Positions 50,501-64,000 of a stretch of DNA of 64,000 nucleotides are shown piece by piece. The translations under genes were made by a program, and so were the position numbers. Within the stretch, counting starts at the first letter, position 1, and every line of letters begins with the position of its first letter. The notes under the pieces are model-generated. The model saw only the letters and a program-made list of their open reading frames with translations. It searched no databases and was not told the origin of the DNA. Origin of the DNA: Numida meleagris (Eukaryota > Chordata > Aves > Galliformes > Numididae); the NCBI RefSeq assembly GCF_002078875.1, contig NC_034421.1:1063955-1127954 (forward strand). The letters are read 5' to 3'.

Positions 50501-52352
50501 TAAAACATACTGTTGGCACTAATACAACAAGCCATGCAGTCAGACTTTATACCTGGTGAACTGCACTATAGCTTCACATAGTCCCACATTCCTAATCTTT
50601 TCATTCTTTTCTACTTCATTTGGGTGATAGAAGAGAATCTTCTTCTCTTCCTAAAATTTGAAATAAGAAGGAAAGCAAAGTACATTTTAACAGAATCAAG
50701 GTTAAAGAATATTCAGTTCACAGTTTGTTTTTAAGTTTTAATCTTTTAATCTTCTAGGTAGAATTATATCTTGTACCTAAACAAGCTTCTGTAGTAATGA
50801 ATAAAAGGCATATTTAAGCACACTTAAACAGTCTGCCCAAGACATTTCAAAAAGGTTTATAAATTCCAAGCCTATTTAAATCATAAGACATAACCACAGC
50901 TAGTTCAAAGCAAGGCTAGCTTCAAAGCCAGATCAAAGCATGGCTAACTTCAGAGCTAGCTCCATTTGCCCAGGGCCATGTCCAGTCAAGTTCTGAGTAT
51001 CTCCAAGGCTGGAAATTCCACACCCTTTCTAGGACCCGTTTTGGTGTCTGATCATTTCAACATAAAGAATTTCTTCTATCTCATCGGGAGTTCCATTGCT
51101 GTAACTTCTTCTATTGCCTCGCATCATTTCACTGTGCATCTTCAAGAAGAACCTGGCTCTGTCCTCTCTATAACCACCCTTGATCCAGGAGTCAGCTATC
51201 AAACCCCTTCCAACGCTCTCTGTTCTTCAGGCTGCACAGTCTCAGTTCTCCAGGGGCCTCCTTGTACATCACACACTGCAGCCTCCTGACCAACCCAGGA
51301 GCCCTCCACTCTGACATCTTCCAGTTTGTCAGTATTTTTCCTATTCTGGGAAGCCCCAGAGGACCTCTGTGCCCACAAACAGGGTAAGCAATCACTTCAC
51401 TTGGCTGCCAATACACCCTCGCACAGCACAGGATGCTGTCGCTTTTCACAAGCACAAGAGCACGCTGCTGATTCATGGGCGACCTGCTGTTCACTAGGAC
51501 TCCGTGGTCCTGCTCAGCAAAGCTGCTTTCCAACCTGTCAGCCCCCAGCCTGTCATGCTGCATGAGGCGGTTCCATCCCACACACAGGACTTCACATTTG
51601 CTTTTGCTGAACTTTGTGAGGTTTCTGCTAGCCCACGCTCCCGGCTTGCTGAGCGTCTGAGCAGCAGCTCCTCCAGTTCCAAGTCACCCAGGACTTGGTG
51701 AGGGTGCATTCAGCCTCATTACATGGGCCATTAATACATGCACAATGCGTGAGGATACAGCCTTGTGCAAAAACACTACAGGAAGCGAAGACAATCACGT
51801 GAACCATGCAATACGTTATTACCTAAAAACGGATGATCGTTTACTAAAATTAAAGGTGACAGTAGCACGAGAACGCTGCTAGCAATAACTTGGATCAAGC
51901 CAAGTTTTCTAGTAAGTTACAGCGCGATGGATAAAGTTATTTTTAGAAGTTACTGTATGGGTAACGCAGCACCAACAGACCAGCCCCCAGCCGCACACGC
52001 TGCGCTGAGGGCCCCGTTACCGCTCCCCTCGGAGCGGGGGCAGCGCAGGGCCCCGCCGCGCAGATGCGGCTGAGGCAGGAAGGCCGCGCCCCCCCTTGCG
52101 CCTTTGTTGGTGGGCTCCGCGGGGCGAGGCGCTAACCCCGCGGGCACGCGCTGCTGGCCGGGCTTCGGAGACGAGCAGCCGAGCTGAGCCGAGCCGCCCC
52201 CGGGCCCCTCTGCAGCGGCGGTTGCCGGGCCGCTCCTCTCCCCTCCCCTCCGGTACCTCTCCCTCTTTGGGCCCCAGCTTGGGGTTGTAGATGAAGAAAC
52301 TGAGCAGGGTCGGAGCGAGCTGCTTCTCCTGGCCGGCTGCCGCCGTCGCCAT
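38559..52352 (-). CDS. CCZ1: CCZ1, subunit of the MON1-CCZ1 RAB7 exchange factor
   Basis: Complete gene with 15 exons on the - strand: 52257-52352, 50553-50650, 50331-50424, 50159-50233, 49684-49731, 49044-49127, 46995-47170, 46446-46527, 45821-45882, 45003-45114, 44387-44420, 43911-44028, 40852-41010, 39751-39878 and 38559-38614. Phases add to 473 codons plus TGA (human 482). It begins MATAAAGQEKQLAPTLLSFF and ends FNNIFFLD. Recognisable blocks include TFSPTKPAKSLHTQKNRQFF, EENFWMVMV, GPLNLNDPEAKCRFPKIFV, GPQLTVLASDICEQYNINK and VKAMSDYWVVGKKSD. With MON1 this longin-domain protein activates RAB7 on late endosomes and autophagosomes. I chose the ATG at 52352 because it aligns with human MAAAAAG; the open frame extends upstream to 52478 without a stop, but in CpG-island sequence. 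The exon 12 donor is GTTTGT, not GTRAGT. The introns carry CR1 fragments. Confidence 0.96.
48541..48712 (+). mobile_element. CR1 LINE 3'-end fragment
   Basis: The fragment reads GTGGAGTCACCATCCCCAG, then TATTTTCAAGAGTC, and later GGCTGAACTGGATGACCTCT, TCTTTCCAA and GAATCATTCT. This is the standard order of the CR1 3' untranslated end (end of ORF2, then the tail). It lies in the intron between CCZ1 exons 7 and 6, antisense to CCZ1, and is truncated like most CR1 copies. Confidence 0.7.
50885..51720 (-). mobile_element. CR1 LINE fragment with decayed reverse-transcriptase C-terminal region
   Basis: On the - strand the stretch at about 51570-51190 translates as HDRLGADRLESSFAEQDHGV, LVNSRSPMNQQRALVLVKSD, then ELRLCSLKNRERW. 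This is the run at the C-terminal end of CR1 ORF2 (compare QYRLGADLLESSAEKDLGVL and LRELGLFSLEKRRLRGDL from memory). Towards 50960 it continues into the 3' end (TGGAGATACTCAGAACTTGA, CTGGACATGGCCCTGGGCAA). The frame is damaged and 5'-truncated, so the copy is dead. It lies in CCZ1 intron 1, in the same orientation as CCZ1. Confidence 0.8.
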
Positions 52353-52580
52353 ACTGAGCTGAAAGCGAGCGCGCCTGGGGCCGGCCGCCGCCACACACCA
52401 TCGGGGAGCAGCCCAGGCCCCGCGCCGGCACCGGCCCCGCAGCACTTCCGCCTTCCTCCCTCCGCCCCGGAAGCGCACGGCGCGAGCCAGGAAGTGATCC
52501 CGGGCCCGGCGTGCGCCGAGCTCCGCAGCGCCCCCAGCGGTGGGGCGGGCAGTGGGGCTGAGGGGCGGGGATGCCTCGTG
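51950..52580. promoter_or_regulatory. CCZ1 CpG-island promoter
   Basis: CpG-dense sequence covers CCZ1 exon 1 (52257-52352) and both flanks. No TATA box is visible. The long overlapping open frames on both strands in this block are compositional. Confidence 0.8.
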
Positions 52581-52900
52581 CTTTTCTGTGAACTTCCAAT
52601 CGCAATTGAAGCAAATTTCAGTGTGAATTTGCGAGACAGCTACGTAAGAGGTGTATCGCTGCTCTGTACAGGTATGCGGCTTTGGAACCTGAAGAAGTCA
52701 GTTACATAATTGCTGAAATAAACTCCTAGATAGGTGTAGAAGACCTAAGTGGCGCCTCGTGCCCCCTGGTCACGTGGGGAAGACGTACCGGGAAGCTTTC
52801 TTACACTTGTGCTGGATTAAGTCTGAAAGAAAAGGATGTTTTTCTCAGGCTTTCATTTCCCGCTTTTGTCACTATGCCGTTGCCATTGCTGCTCCTCAGT
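52581..52900. other. Spacer upstream of CCZ1; possible short divergent transcript
   Basis: No conserved coding sequence is seen. On the + strand there is a donor-like TAC-GTAAGA near 52641 and an AATAAA at 52717-52722, which could bound a short upstream antisense RNA of the CCZ1 promoter. This is a guess from signals only. Confidence 0.25.
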
Positions 52901-52904
52901 TTGT

Positions 52905-53280
52905 GTGTCCGTTAAGCCTGTCCCACGGGCGGGAGACACAAAATGGAGGGGGCGGCCTCGTGCGAGGGCGGGCGGCACAAAATGGAGGGGGGGCGCGGGG
53001 CGCTGCCTCAGCCCGGCCGGCCTCGTACGTGTGCGCAGACTGCATTGCCGCAGGTACAGAGCCCGGTGCCACCGAGGATGTGGCTTTTGCTGCCGCGCTC
53101 ACGGCGTTTAACCCAGATCTCACAAGCTCCCAGAAGCTGAGGGGTCACGCGGGCGGCACCGTGCGGCTCGCGCAGCGCTCGCAGCCGGGGAGCTGTGGTG
53201 GGATTGCGCGTACTGCCCGGCGCTCAGCACAGCCGCGGCGCTGCCTGCGGCCAGGAGGGCTGCCGAGCGCTGTGTACAAA
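52905..53280. promoter_or_regulatory. Second CpG-rich block without an assigned gene
   Basis: This G+C- and CpG-rich segment about 0.6 kb upstream of the CCZ1 start is separated from the CCZ1 island by AT-richer DNA. It carries two identical 16-bp copies of CACAAAATGGAGGGGG at 52937-52952 and 52976-52991, 39 bp apart. Open frames exist on both strands but none resembles a known protein. It could be a promoter for a non-coding RNA or a distal CCZ1 control element. Confidence 0.5.
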
Positions 53281-53329
53281 CACGGTGCCAGGGACGGACT
53301 GTGGTTGGACAGCGGCTACTTACTGTAAC

Positions 53330-56092
53330 GGGTGATTGCTAAGGAGGGTGTTTCTGTGCCAAACATCCCTTGGAAGGGGATTAATGCATCTGTAGTGATT
53401 GCTAAAATATAATTCTGCTCAGTGCAATCCCACTTGTGATTTAATACCGTTCTTGGTGTGGATATTTATGGTAATCTACAGAGAGTAAGTGATAATAGAT
53501 TCAATTAATTTAAATTGTTACATCTCTAATGTACAAATTAACAAGGCAGGAAGAAACTTCAATTGTGGTTCCAATTTCATCCCATCTTCTTAATTGTATG
53601 TGCAGTAACACCACACCTTGACATTTGCAAAGTGGCATCGAATCACCCTGAGTTTGAAATGTGATTCCTAGCCCATGATTATGTAAAATTACACTGCTGC
53701 ATAAGTACATTGGAAGTTTGACAGAGGACAACCCTGGCATCAAGAGACAAATAATTAAGAACTTTATTAGTGCTTTCCAATTATTATTAAAAAGAAAAAA
53801 AAAGAATATATAGTCATGCTCTGGTTTGTTGAGCCTGCTTCTAGGTACTATTTTGAGCATTTCCACCAGCTGCATGGTAGCAGACATAACAAAAAGATAT
53901 ACTATAAATCACTCTGGGTGTTGGAGCTGACAGCTGTAAATAAATACAGCTGACAGCTCAAATAGCTGTTCCATTGGCAGTATGTGGTCTAAATGCGTTA
54001 ACAAATGTGTAGACTCAGCAGTTTGGGATTAGTTTAGCAAATAAATTACAAAATAGTGCTGTGATCCAGCAAAAAGCACAATGCCTGTGTATCCCTGTTC
54101 TGCGCGCTTTGTTGGTACATGCCAGGCCTTGCAGCCCCATGTGGGGAGCCTGCCTCTTTTCCCAAGAGAATCATTCATCTCCCCTGGATGAGTTCTTAGT
54201 GCGATGTCAAGGAATGTGAGCAGCTATTGGAGCGTCACGGTGAGTGGAGATGGTTCAATAATGGTTGCGTATGTTTTGTGGACTCGAAGATTTCATAGTG
54301 GAAGGTAGTAACTTTACCCTAGCTCTGGTTATGGTTAAGAATATAGTCACTGAGTAGCGATACAAATGTACTTTCATGCAAAACTTGAGATATTTAAATG
54401 TTTTGCTTTATTTCATGCGTTGAACAGGAATGCCTAGGACTTGTTACGAGCCCAAATCTGTAGTACATGTGAAAGAAAAGCTGGTAAGACAGGATAAGGA
54501 AAAGGCTAGACAGGTACTAGGATTTCAGCTCTGAAGAGGAATTACAGCAGTGCTTTGGTTATTTCCCTCTTCCCTCTTGATTGGTCCTAAGTTTTGCAGG
54601 TCAGAAGTTTTACAGAAACTTTTAGTGCAGAGAACTGCTGTATGTTCTACTTCCTGGAAAATGAAGAGAGTTCTAATTTCACTGAACGATTTGTTTTGGG
54701 TCAGGGCACCGTGTGAATCTTCTGTCCACCTTCTGCTCGGCAACCTGCCCCAGCAAGGTGTTGCATCTCAGAGGAGAATAACAGAGCTGTACTTTGCCCA
54801 TGTGTTTCTTTGTCTAGGACTGCAGTGCAAAGGCTGAGATGTTGAGAGGAAAAAAATTGTTTTGCATGCATTTGCCTGCTTAATGTAATCTGGTTAGTCA
54901 AGGTCAGGACACTTAATTGTCAGTGAAACGGAGAGTGGTTTGTTTGTTGCTTACATGTGAAGTAGTCTAAGACTCTTCTGTCATCAGACTGGTTTCGTTG
55001 CCAAGAACAAACAGTATTTCTTGTGAATATCCTGTGACATCCATCTTATGCTAGGAGAATGTCCGTGGGTTGAATCCTTACCTTGTGCAAATCTGCTTTT
55101 TTTAAGGCCTTGATACTCTAGTGAATTATGTGGAACGTATTTTGTAGTCTTAAGAAATATTATTCAAATTCAGTGTTAAATTTTTATCAGTTCACATCCG
55201 TATTATTTCTGCACAATAAAAGGAAAAGTGTCATGACCATATTAAATTTTCAGATGTCCTGGATATCCCAGTGTATGAAGAACTAAATTAAACTGAACTA
55301 AAATGATCTGAAATGAGACAAAAATTCTATTTCTAACCATCAGCTGTTAAGAGTTGTAGAGGAATGTGTACGTGTTTAAAGCAATAAGTGATTCTTGACC
55401 GGTTCTCCAGTACTTGGCTCCCAAAAGAGTAGATGGCTGTGGAGAAAGCATTAGTGGTGAGTGCACAAGGATAAATCAGTATGGAATTTGTATGACCCGT
55501 CCGGGGCCTTCACACTAAGAAAAAGAGAAATTTAGTGTATTTAAATGCTTTTGATTCAATAATGAACACAGCTGAGGCCAAGACGAATTTCTCAACTACT
55601 GTTATGTTATGCATGTAAAGTACAAGTTGGGAGAGAGAAGAGGGCCTGGTATATTTGCTGAGGTTTGTCGTATGAACCCTGTGACTTTGCAGCTGTGAAA
55701 GGCACATAGCCTTTCTTGCGAGCGCATCTAGATTCTGTAGACTTCTTCTTAGCAATAGCTGGTTATCTGATAAACTAGTCCTGTTTTTAGTGTTTTTTTT
55801 TTTCCTGCACTATTACTAGTATTTATAGAGACTTTGAGAAGAAAACAATGCAGTTGAGTGTTGTCATTTGCAGCAAAGGGAGAAATGCATTGAAACTGCA
55901 GCAATGCTAAAGCATTCCAGCTTAATCCAGAAAGCTCATTGTTGACAGAACGCCCACTGGCTTCAATCACATCCATACACGAGGCTCTGGTAGGATCAAG
56001 GCCTTTGAGAGATTAACACTTTTCATTTAAGGATTCACGCATTTCAATTCAGTGGTCAGAAAAACAGACACGAACACAGTATGTGATTAATT
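53330..56092. other. AT-rich intergenic region between CCZ1 and the parvalbumin gene
   Basis: I see no conserved coding exon, RNA gene or clear transposon in these 2.7 kb. The only structured element I noticed is the imperfect inverted repeat at 53924-53959. Short open frames here have no recognisable content. Confidence 0.5.
53924..53959. repeat. Inverted repeat with paired TGACAGCTG / CAGCTG motifs
   Basis: The 15-bp arms GAGCTGACAGCTGTA (53924-53938) and TACAGCTGACAGCTC (53945-53959) are inverted copies with one mismatch around a 6-bp AATAAA centre. Each arm has CAGCTG, and TGACAGCTG resembles MEIS/TGIF (TALE) and E-box sites. The centre reads TGTAAATAAATA, a forkhead-like core. This is a candidate regulatory element in otherwise featureless DNA. 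Confidence 0.5.
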
Positions 56093-56098
56093 TTTATT
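56093..56098 (-). terminator. Poly(A) signal of the parvalbumin gene
   Basis: TTTATT on the + strand is AATAAA for the - strand gene, about 220 bp past its stop codon (56320-56322). Confidence 0.65.
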
Positions 56099-56319
56099 GG
56101 ATATTTTTAAGGGAAGTTTCTGGTAAAGCAGAGTTTAGAACAGAGTAAATGGTCCACACAATGAGGAAAAAAAAAATCAGTGTTTCATTATGTTTCTAAG
56201 GCAGTGAGTAAATAGCAGCCACTACCAAGGTAAATGCACAAGGGACTGCTGACTTTCAGGGTTTGCAGTTTCTCTCGCAGATTCATCCCAATTCTGTCTT
56301 ATCTGGTTGTTCTGAACCT

Positions 56320-58941
<2,622 letters not shown>

Positions 58942-59551
58942 TTTAAACCTGTTAAAAAGTGTATTGCAGTCAGATTTATGAAATGCAAATGCACAGTGGA
59001 ACAATCTTTTCCTATGGTTTGAACACTGTATGGCTAACAAGACTTCTAAGGGCAGACGAGTCCAATTGAGCAGGCTGAGATTGCTGCTATTACTCAGTGA
59101 ATTAGAAGATTAAGTACAGTACTTGTTTAAAATAGCAGTGCTGAAATAATGCTTTTTAATGAGATGGATTACAGAAATAATGTTGTGAGTTGACGATCAA
59201 TCTTTTAACCTATTTATTTCTTATCTACTACTTGCATGCTGTTTAAGTACACGATGTTCTTAAGCTCAATGTTACCATCAGTCTAATAAGCAGTCTTACT
59301 GCAATGCGTGGCATTTGACGATACCAATAACAGTATAGGCAGGTTGGAAAACTAAGCCAGGTAGGTTTCTTTCTTTTCTCCCCCAACAGCACTGAAGTAT
59401 AAAAAGAAATCAGATACTTATCTATGCGAGGTCCGTCCACATGTAATGCCAGGAATTCAGTTCAAAATCTTAGAACGATGGTTATTGTACTTACTACCGG
59501 TGCGGCTCTGTGCGTTAATTTCATTTAATTAATCTCAAGTCGCCTGCTCAC

Positions 59552-59645
59552 CTTTATAGTTTTCTCAGCTAGGCCAAGGAAAAATAGCTGAGGAGGTACC
59601 AGGCAAAGTAGTCTTGTTGGCTCTGGCTGTCACTCTGACTTATAA
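59552..59645 (-). promoter_or_regulatory. Candidate leader exon and core promoter of the parvalbumin gene
   Basis: On the - strand a TTTATAAG element (about 59640-59647) is followed, about 90 bp later, by a good donor AAAG|GTGAGC (exon end 59552). This could be the TATA-type promoter and 5'-UTR exon that joins the acceptor at 58948. Alternatively TATAAA at about 59553-59558 could itself be the TATA box. The choice is inferred, not proven. Confidence 0.35.
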
Positions 59646-59649
59646 AGGA

Positions 59650-62600
59650 TTCAAAAGGTGACAATAACCACTACTTAGGTTACTGCTTCATGGATCAAAT
59701 GTTTGATTTGAGACCTAGCTCAAATTTCTTCCTTAACTAATTAAACTTTTCTTTCTATTTATATCCTAAGATAACGCCGACAAGAAGAATGATGGTGTTT
59801 TTAATAAATCCGTTTAAGCTTAATTAAGTACAACTCTGCCATCAAAACATCACCTCTCGGGCCCCAGGCGTACTAAAGGTTTTCAGTTAACCCCTGGACC
59901 TTAGGGTTGCTCACTGCAAGAGGACTCCAGCAGTCAAATCCTTGTGAAAAGAAACTAGTTTGGTTTCCTTAAGCCTGTTTATCCTTTGGAGTGTATAGAG
60001 GAAGGTGGAGGTGAACGCTTCGAGGTGACAATTTGCCATTCTGACAATAACTTGTCACTAGGGGGGAGGAAACCAGTGTAATTTAGGGGGATCTATCTCC
60101 AGTAAGCTTCATTTCCTGACTGTACTCTGCATTGCTGTCCCCAGGCAGGGATAGAACAGAAACGCATGCCTCCATGGGCAGCAGAAGTCAGCAACTCAGT
60201 AATCTTCCTGTCTGTGTTCCTTGGGAGGCTACGTATAACCAGATGGCCTACTTAATAACTTATTTTGAATATTTTAAATTACACAAAATCAGTAACAGAC
60301 TTACTTGAAATGGCACGAATTAGACTTTGCTATAGTGGAGTTAGATATACGTGCAGTTTGCAACGTGCACTCACTATATTTCCCTAATGAGAAATTAGAA
60401 ATGCGGGTATGTAGTAGTGGATTTTTTTGCTCACGTGTATTTCAAGGTCACTAATTTTAGAGGAAAAAAATTGAAGAAAATTGATAACAGTGAGTATGAG
60501 GTTTTCCTTCTCAGACCTTGCACACACATTCTCATCCTTGCTCGTACATTTTTGCATTCCATTGTGAATTTTCACCTTCGTGGTCATCTTGAGTTGATAC
60601 AGGATTTCACAGAAGATTTTCGTAGCAATTCCCCTTGGCATAGTTTACTGCCAAGATGTTTCTCCAGGGAAGTCTATATTAAATCTCTAATAGTGCCCTT
60701 GATGTTGGTGAGAGCAGATTGTTGCTCCTGGTCCCAGCAGTTGTAGGCTTCCTTTATTTTTGCTTGATTTGTGTAAATTTTTGACTTGCCATAATACACG
60801 GATTATTACAAGCTGATGAGAATGAAAAAATGATATAGAGGAAATGATGAAATCGAGGTGAGCAAAGAATGCTCAGGCTCAAAATACGCCTGCAACTTAC
60901 TCAGGCACTGTGTTAAAATCTAAGCACCAAATGCTCTAAGAACAGCACCTCCTAGCTCACCCACTCTGCGGTGGCATACAGAGCTCTGTACTGTTTTTGC
61001 ATTCACAGTATGAATTGTGAAATTGTGTTCACAATAGTAATTGCAATGCATTTTGTATTAAAGTATGACGTTGAATAGAAGTGAGCAAATTGCTGCAGTA
61101 CGTTCATTATTATTGCTCGTGAAGGGATCTTTTAACATTTGAAATTCAATGCTGACCCTAAAAGGCAGGCTAATCTTGTCTGAAAGATGATTTACAAGAG
61201 CCTAAAACAGCTGAATTTCAGAATCAAGTTGATGTCACTGTATATCGATACAGGTGGGACTCTAGGGTTACCAGCATTTATTTATTTATTAATGACACCG
61301 CATCTGGAGTGCAGGTTTCCCTCTGCTACGATTAGAATGAAATAATCAGGAACGAGTTTAGTATGCAAAGGGATATTTCAAGTAAATAACCCATTGCACA
61401 GCTCCTCTACCTGCCTCGTTCCCCTGCTGCAGGGATGTGTGTCTCATTAATTGATTGCAATCACTGTGAGGGTTCAGAAACTGAGATCTGTAAAAGAAAA
61501 TTTGTGAAAGATAATATACAGGCAACTTAATACTGTGGAAAAAAGTACTTCTTATCCTACAAGAACAGCTGCTAGGTAGCGAGCAGTTAACAGCTGCAAA
61601 ATCTGATACAAAATCCAAGTACTGTAGCTTCCAGGAATGTTTAACACTTGTTCATACTAAGAAAAACTATTAATTTGATGATCTTTTGTTTGCTTTTGCT
61701 CTGCTAAGGACTTTTGAAGGTGCTGTTGAGTTGTTCTTCCTAAGATTTATGTACTGGCATACCTTTACTTCTCTTTTTTTCCCTTTCCAGGTGTCATTGT
61801 ATGTAGTGTGTAGTACTACAGGAATATTAAAGCCTTTCTGTTTGATTGTTTCATTCCTTCAGAGCTGAACTCTTGGCAATGTAGGTGATGAACACAGGGT
61901 CTTCATATCAATAAGCTCTTGCTAGGAATCTTCTACTTTTCACCTTGAAATAAATTTGTTTTCAGTGAGATATTACAAAAACAATGTATGTTCTTTTCTT
62001 TTTCCAAATCAAATACAGTTAACTAATAAGCAGTGGGACGTTGTGCTTTAGTAAATCGTTGGCAGGCTGTGGGCTAGTCTTGTACTCTTTCTGTTCTGTT
62101 TGGTATGAAGTACAGGGAGTTAATTGGTAGTGGCAATCAACCAAAGACATGGCTTAAAGCAGATGCAAAAGAAACATCAGCAGTTGTCTCGGGTGAGATC
62201 AGAGGAGAGATGTTAACCTGGGACCAACGACGGAAGTGTGAGGAGATGCTGTAGCAGCTGTTTTAAACCCATACAATTCCATCTTTCAGCCCTGGTAGTG
62301 TTAGGGCTAGAACAATCGTATCGTGATCCTGGATAACAGATTCTGCCTTTGTAATGAGCTTGGAAGTAACTAAAACAGGCACTCAGCAGCCTGTGTGGTT
62401 CATCATTAATGCTATTGTCTCGGTGGTGATGGCAGAGAATCTTAGTGTGGATATTGCAGTAATCACCAGAAATGGCATCTGCATTTGAGTCTGTTGTATC
62501 TTGTCACTCAAGCTATACACTTCAATTGTATAGAAAAAATTACAGAATCCAATCTGAATGCTTGCTTGTACCGCAGTCTTCACCATATTTAATGTAAAGG

Positions 62601-62700
62601 TGTAAGAAAATGGTGTGATATATTTTTTTTATGTTGTACTGCACATTATTACAACAAAGGGTGAAATCCAGGCCTCAGAAGCATCAGTGACAAAACTTTC
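59650..62700. other. Intergenic region without recognisable genes
   Basis: AT-rich, with scattered short open frames and a short TTTATTTATTTATTA tract near 61278. I found no conserved protein match, tRNA, or clear transposon terminus on either strand. Confidence 0.45.
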
Positions 62701-62711
62701 TTTCCCTGCAG

Positions 62712-62807
62712 AGAGTAGAGGATGTTACCCAGAGGACTGAGCACAGATCTGGATGTGGGATCAGGATCGTGCAGCAGCACTGCGGGTCTGGAGCTGAACA
62801 AAGACAG
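62712..62807 (+). other. Exon-like segment of unknown identity
   Basis: A strong acceptor (TTTCTTTCCCTGCAG, AG 62710-62711) and a donor (ACAG|GTATTG, GT 62808-62809) bracket 96 bp. The segment is open in two frames and is G+C-richer than its flanks. An ATG at 62722 begins MLPRGLSTDLDVGSGS in one frame. I recognise no protein. It could be an exon of a non-coding RNA or an outer exon of a gene to the right. Confidence 0.3.
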
Positions 62808-62809
62808 GT

Positions 62810-64000
62810 ATTGTTGTGGATTAGGAGCAACGTCTTGTGTTCAAGTCACATCCTCATCATTCTGTGTAAATGAGATTGATTCATATTTGAAAACAATAGC
62901 GGAACAGATTAACATAGCTGATTAATAATGTATCTAATTCATAGAGATTTTTCTTATTAGTACTTTTTCCCCATAGAAAGCTGTCCTGGAAGATCCCCGA
63001 CACTGTTACATATGCTGTGTGTTTGCCTTCAGATACACTTGCAAGTGCATCTGTGACTCAGTAACACGTTTTTTCACTCAGGCTCTAAACATAATTGCCC
63101 AAGCTGTTCCTGACTTCTGTCTGCGCAGTAGATAATTTCAGATGGACTGATCTTTGAAAGTGTAAATTTTTCCAATTTTTTGTGTATTTTCAGAATAACT
63201 GTGCCCTATGGTTAATGGCTGTGAAAGAACCTGGGTGGTGCCTTTTGTGACGTGTAACAGATATGCACAGTGGTACTATTCTGTTACCTGAGGCCTTTCA
63301 CGTGTGGCTGTATTTCACTGTGACCTACAGTATACAAAGCCACAGTAAAATAATGTAAATGGAGTAAAAGGTATCGAAGCATTTCCAGCAATTTCTGTGT
63401 TTACCGCCTGTCCTCAGTGATATCAGTGGGATTTCTGCCATTAATTTATAGCTGTAGAAGGATGCACAACCTTTAATAATGTATAAAGTAAAAAATACCC
63501 TATAAATTAGTTAATTGTATCATAAGTAATCTTCAAAGGTCACTTGTTTAGCAGAAATGGCCTTCTAAAGAAGGGAGAAGCAGGTGTCTAGATTCTGCAT
63601 AGCACTTAAAACGTGTGCATAAAGCTTGTGAAGAAATCAGATAGACAAAAGTCAGTCCCGTATTTAAAGGCTGGTGGACGGAGTTGGATAAAGCATTTGC
63701 TAAATGCGGGACAGTCTCAGACCTAACAACTTAGGAGTCCAGAAGAATGCTGTTCACTTGAAGGGACCTGCTGGGGAGGTGCATGTGTATGGTCATGCAG
63801 CGTTCCTTCTGGTCGTGGCCTTACAGGCACCATTCAGAGAGCTTTCTTACAGCAGAAGATTGGAGAAGACTTTTCACAGTGGTGGACAGGCGGTGTGAGT
63901 GAAAGAAAGAAAAAGAATGAGTGTGTATTCTGGGAGACAGAAACAGCGTTTTCTGCACTGATCTGCTTAGAGGTAATGCTGAAGGGAGGAAAGGTCTAAA
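62810..64000. other. Right-edge intergenic DNA
   Basis: No coding exon, RNA gene or mobile element could be supported. A 64-codon + strand open frame at 63704-63898 has no recognisable content. Confidence 0.4.

Noticed and set aside
51950..52614. Open frames of 64-160 codons around CCZ1 exon 1, including an N-terminal extension of CCZ1 to 52478
   Set aside because: CpG-island sequence. The conserved start is the ATG at 52352, which matches the mammalian N-terminus.
52759..53328. 189-codon + strand open frame across the second CpG-rich block
   Set aside because: No similarity to a known protein and biased composition. Kept only as a CpG block, not as a gene.

Overview
The window is vertebrate nuclear DNA: multi-exon genes with GT-AG introns, CpG-island promoters and AATAAA poly(A) signals. 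It is almost certainly from a bird, and most likely chicken or a close galliform. The evidence is CR1 retroposon debris, a Galluhop-type mariner deletion copy, short introns, and a thymic parvalbumin that matches chicken CPV3 as I remember it. The gene order EIF2AK1 / ANKRD61 / AIMP2 / PMS2 / RSPH10B / CCZ1 / OCM matches the human 7p22 neighbourhood. No database search was possible; identities rest on reading translations against remembered orthologues.

Layout: (1) 1-7958, + strand: the last six exons of EIF2AK1 (HRI kinase). Its large intron at 1748-6369 carries an antisense ankyrin gene, ANKRD61 (2570-3556, - strand), whose reading frame appears to be broken once. (2) 8352-10927, - strand: complete AIMP2 in four exons, tail-to-tail with EIF2AK1. 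(3) About 10928-11257: a CpG-island bidirectional promoter with five CCAAT boxes shared by AIMP2 and PMS2. (4) 11258-22499, + strand: complete PMS2 in 15 coding exons, 870 codons. (5) 23974-37635, + strand: complete RSPH10B in 19 coding exons, 862 codons. A mariner remnant lies in its sixth intron. (6) 38559-52352, - strand: complete CCZ1 in 15 exons, 473 codons, tail-to-tail with RSPH10B. (7) 52353-56092: a gene-free spacer with the CCZ1 CpG island, a second orphan CpG-rich block and AT-rich sequence. (8) 56320-58941, - strand: an oncomodulin/thymic parvalbumin gene (CPV3-like). (9) About 59620-64000: no recognisable protein gene, one exon-like segment.

For all five complete genes the exon phases add up exactly to an open frame from ATG to stop, which is strong internal support. 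The genes are functionally unrelated: translation control under haem or stress (EIF2AK1), the multi-tRNA-synthetase scaffold (AIMP2), DNA mismatch repair (PMS2), ciliary radial spokes (RSPH10B), endosomal RAB7 activation (CCZ1) and calcium buffering (OCM). What they share is an old, conserved linkage group, one divergent promoter and two tight convergent 3' ends. I found no evidence of an undescribed multi-gene system. The items most worth checking are the ANKRD61 frame break, the NF-Y-rich divergent promoter, the orphan CpG block with a duplicated element, the TALE/forkhead-like inverted repeat and the exon-like segment near 62.7 kb.
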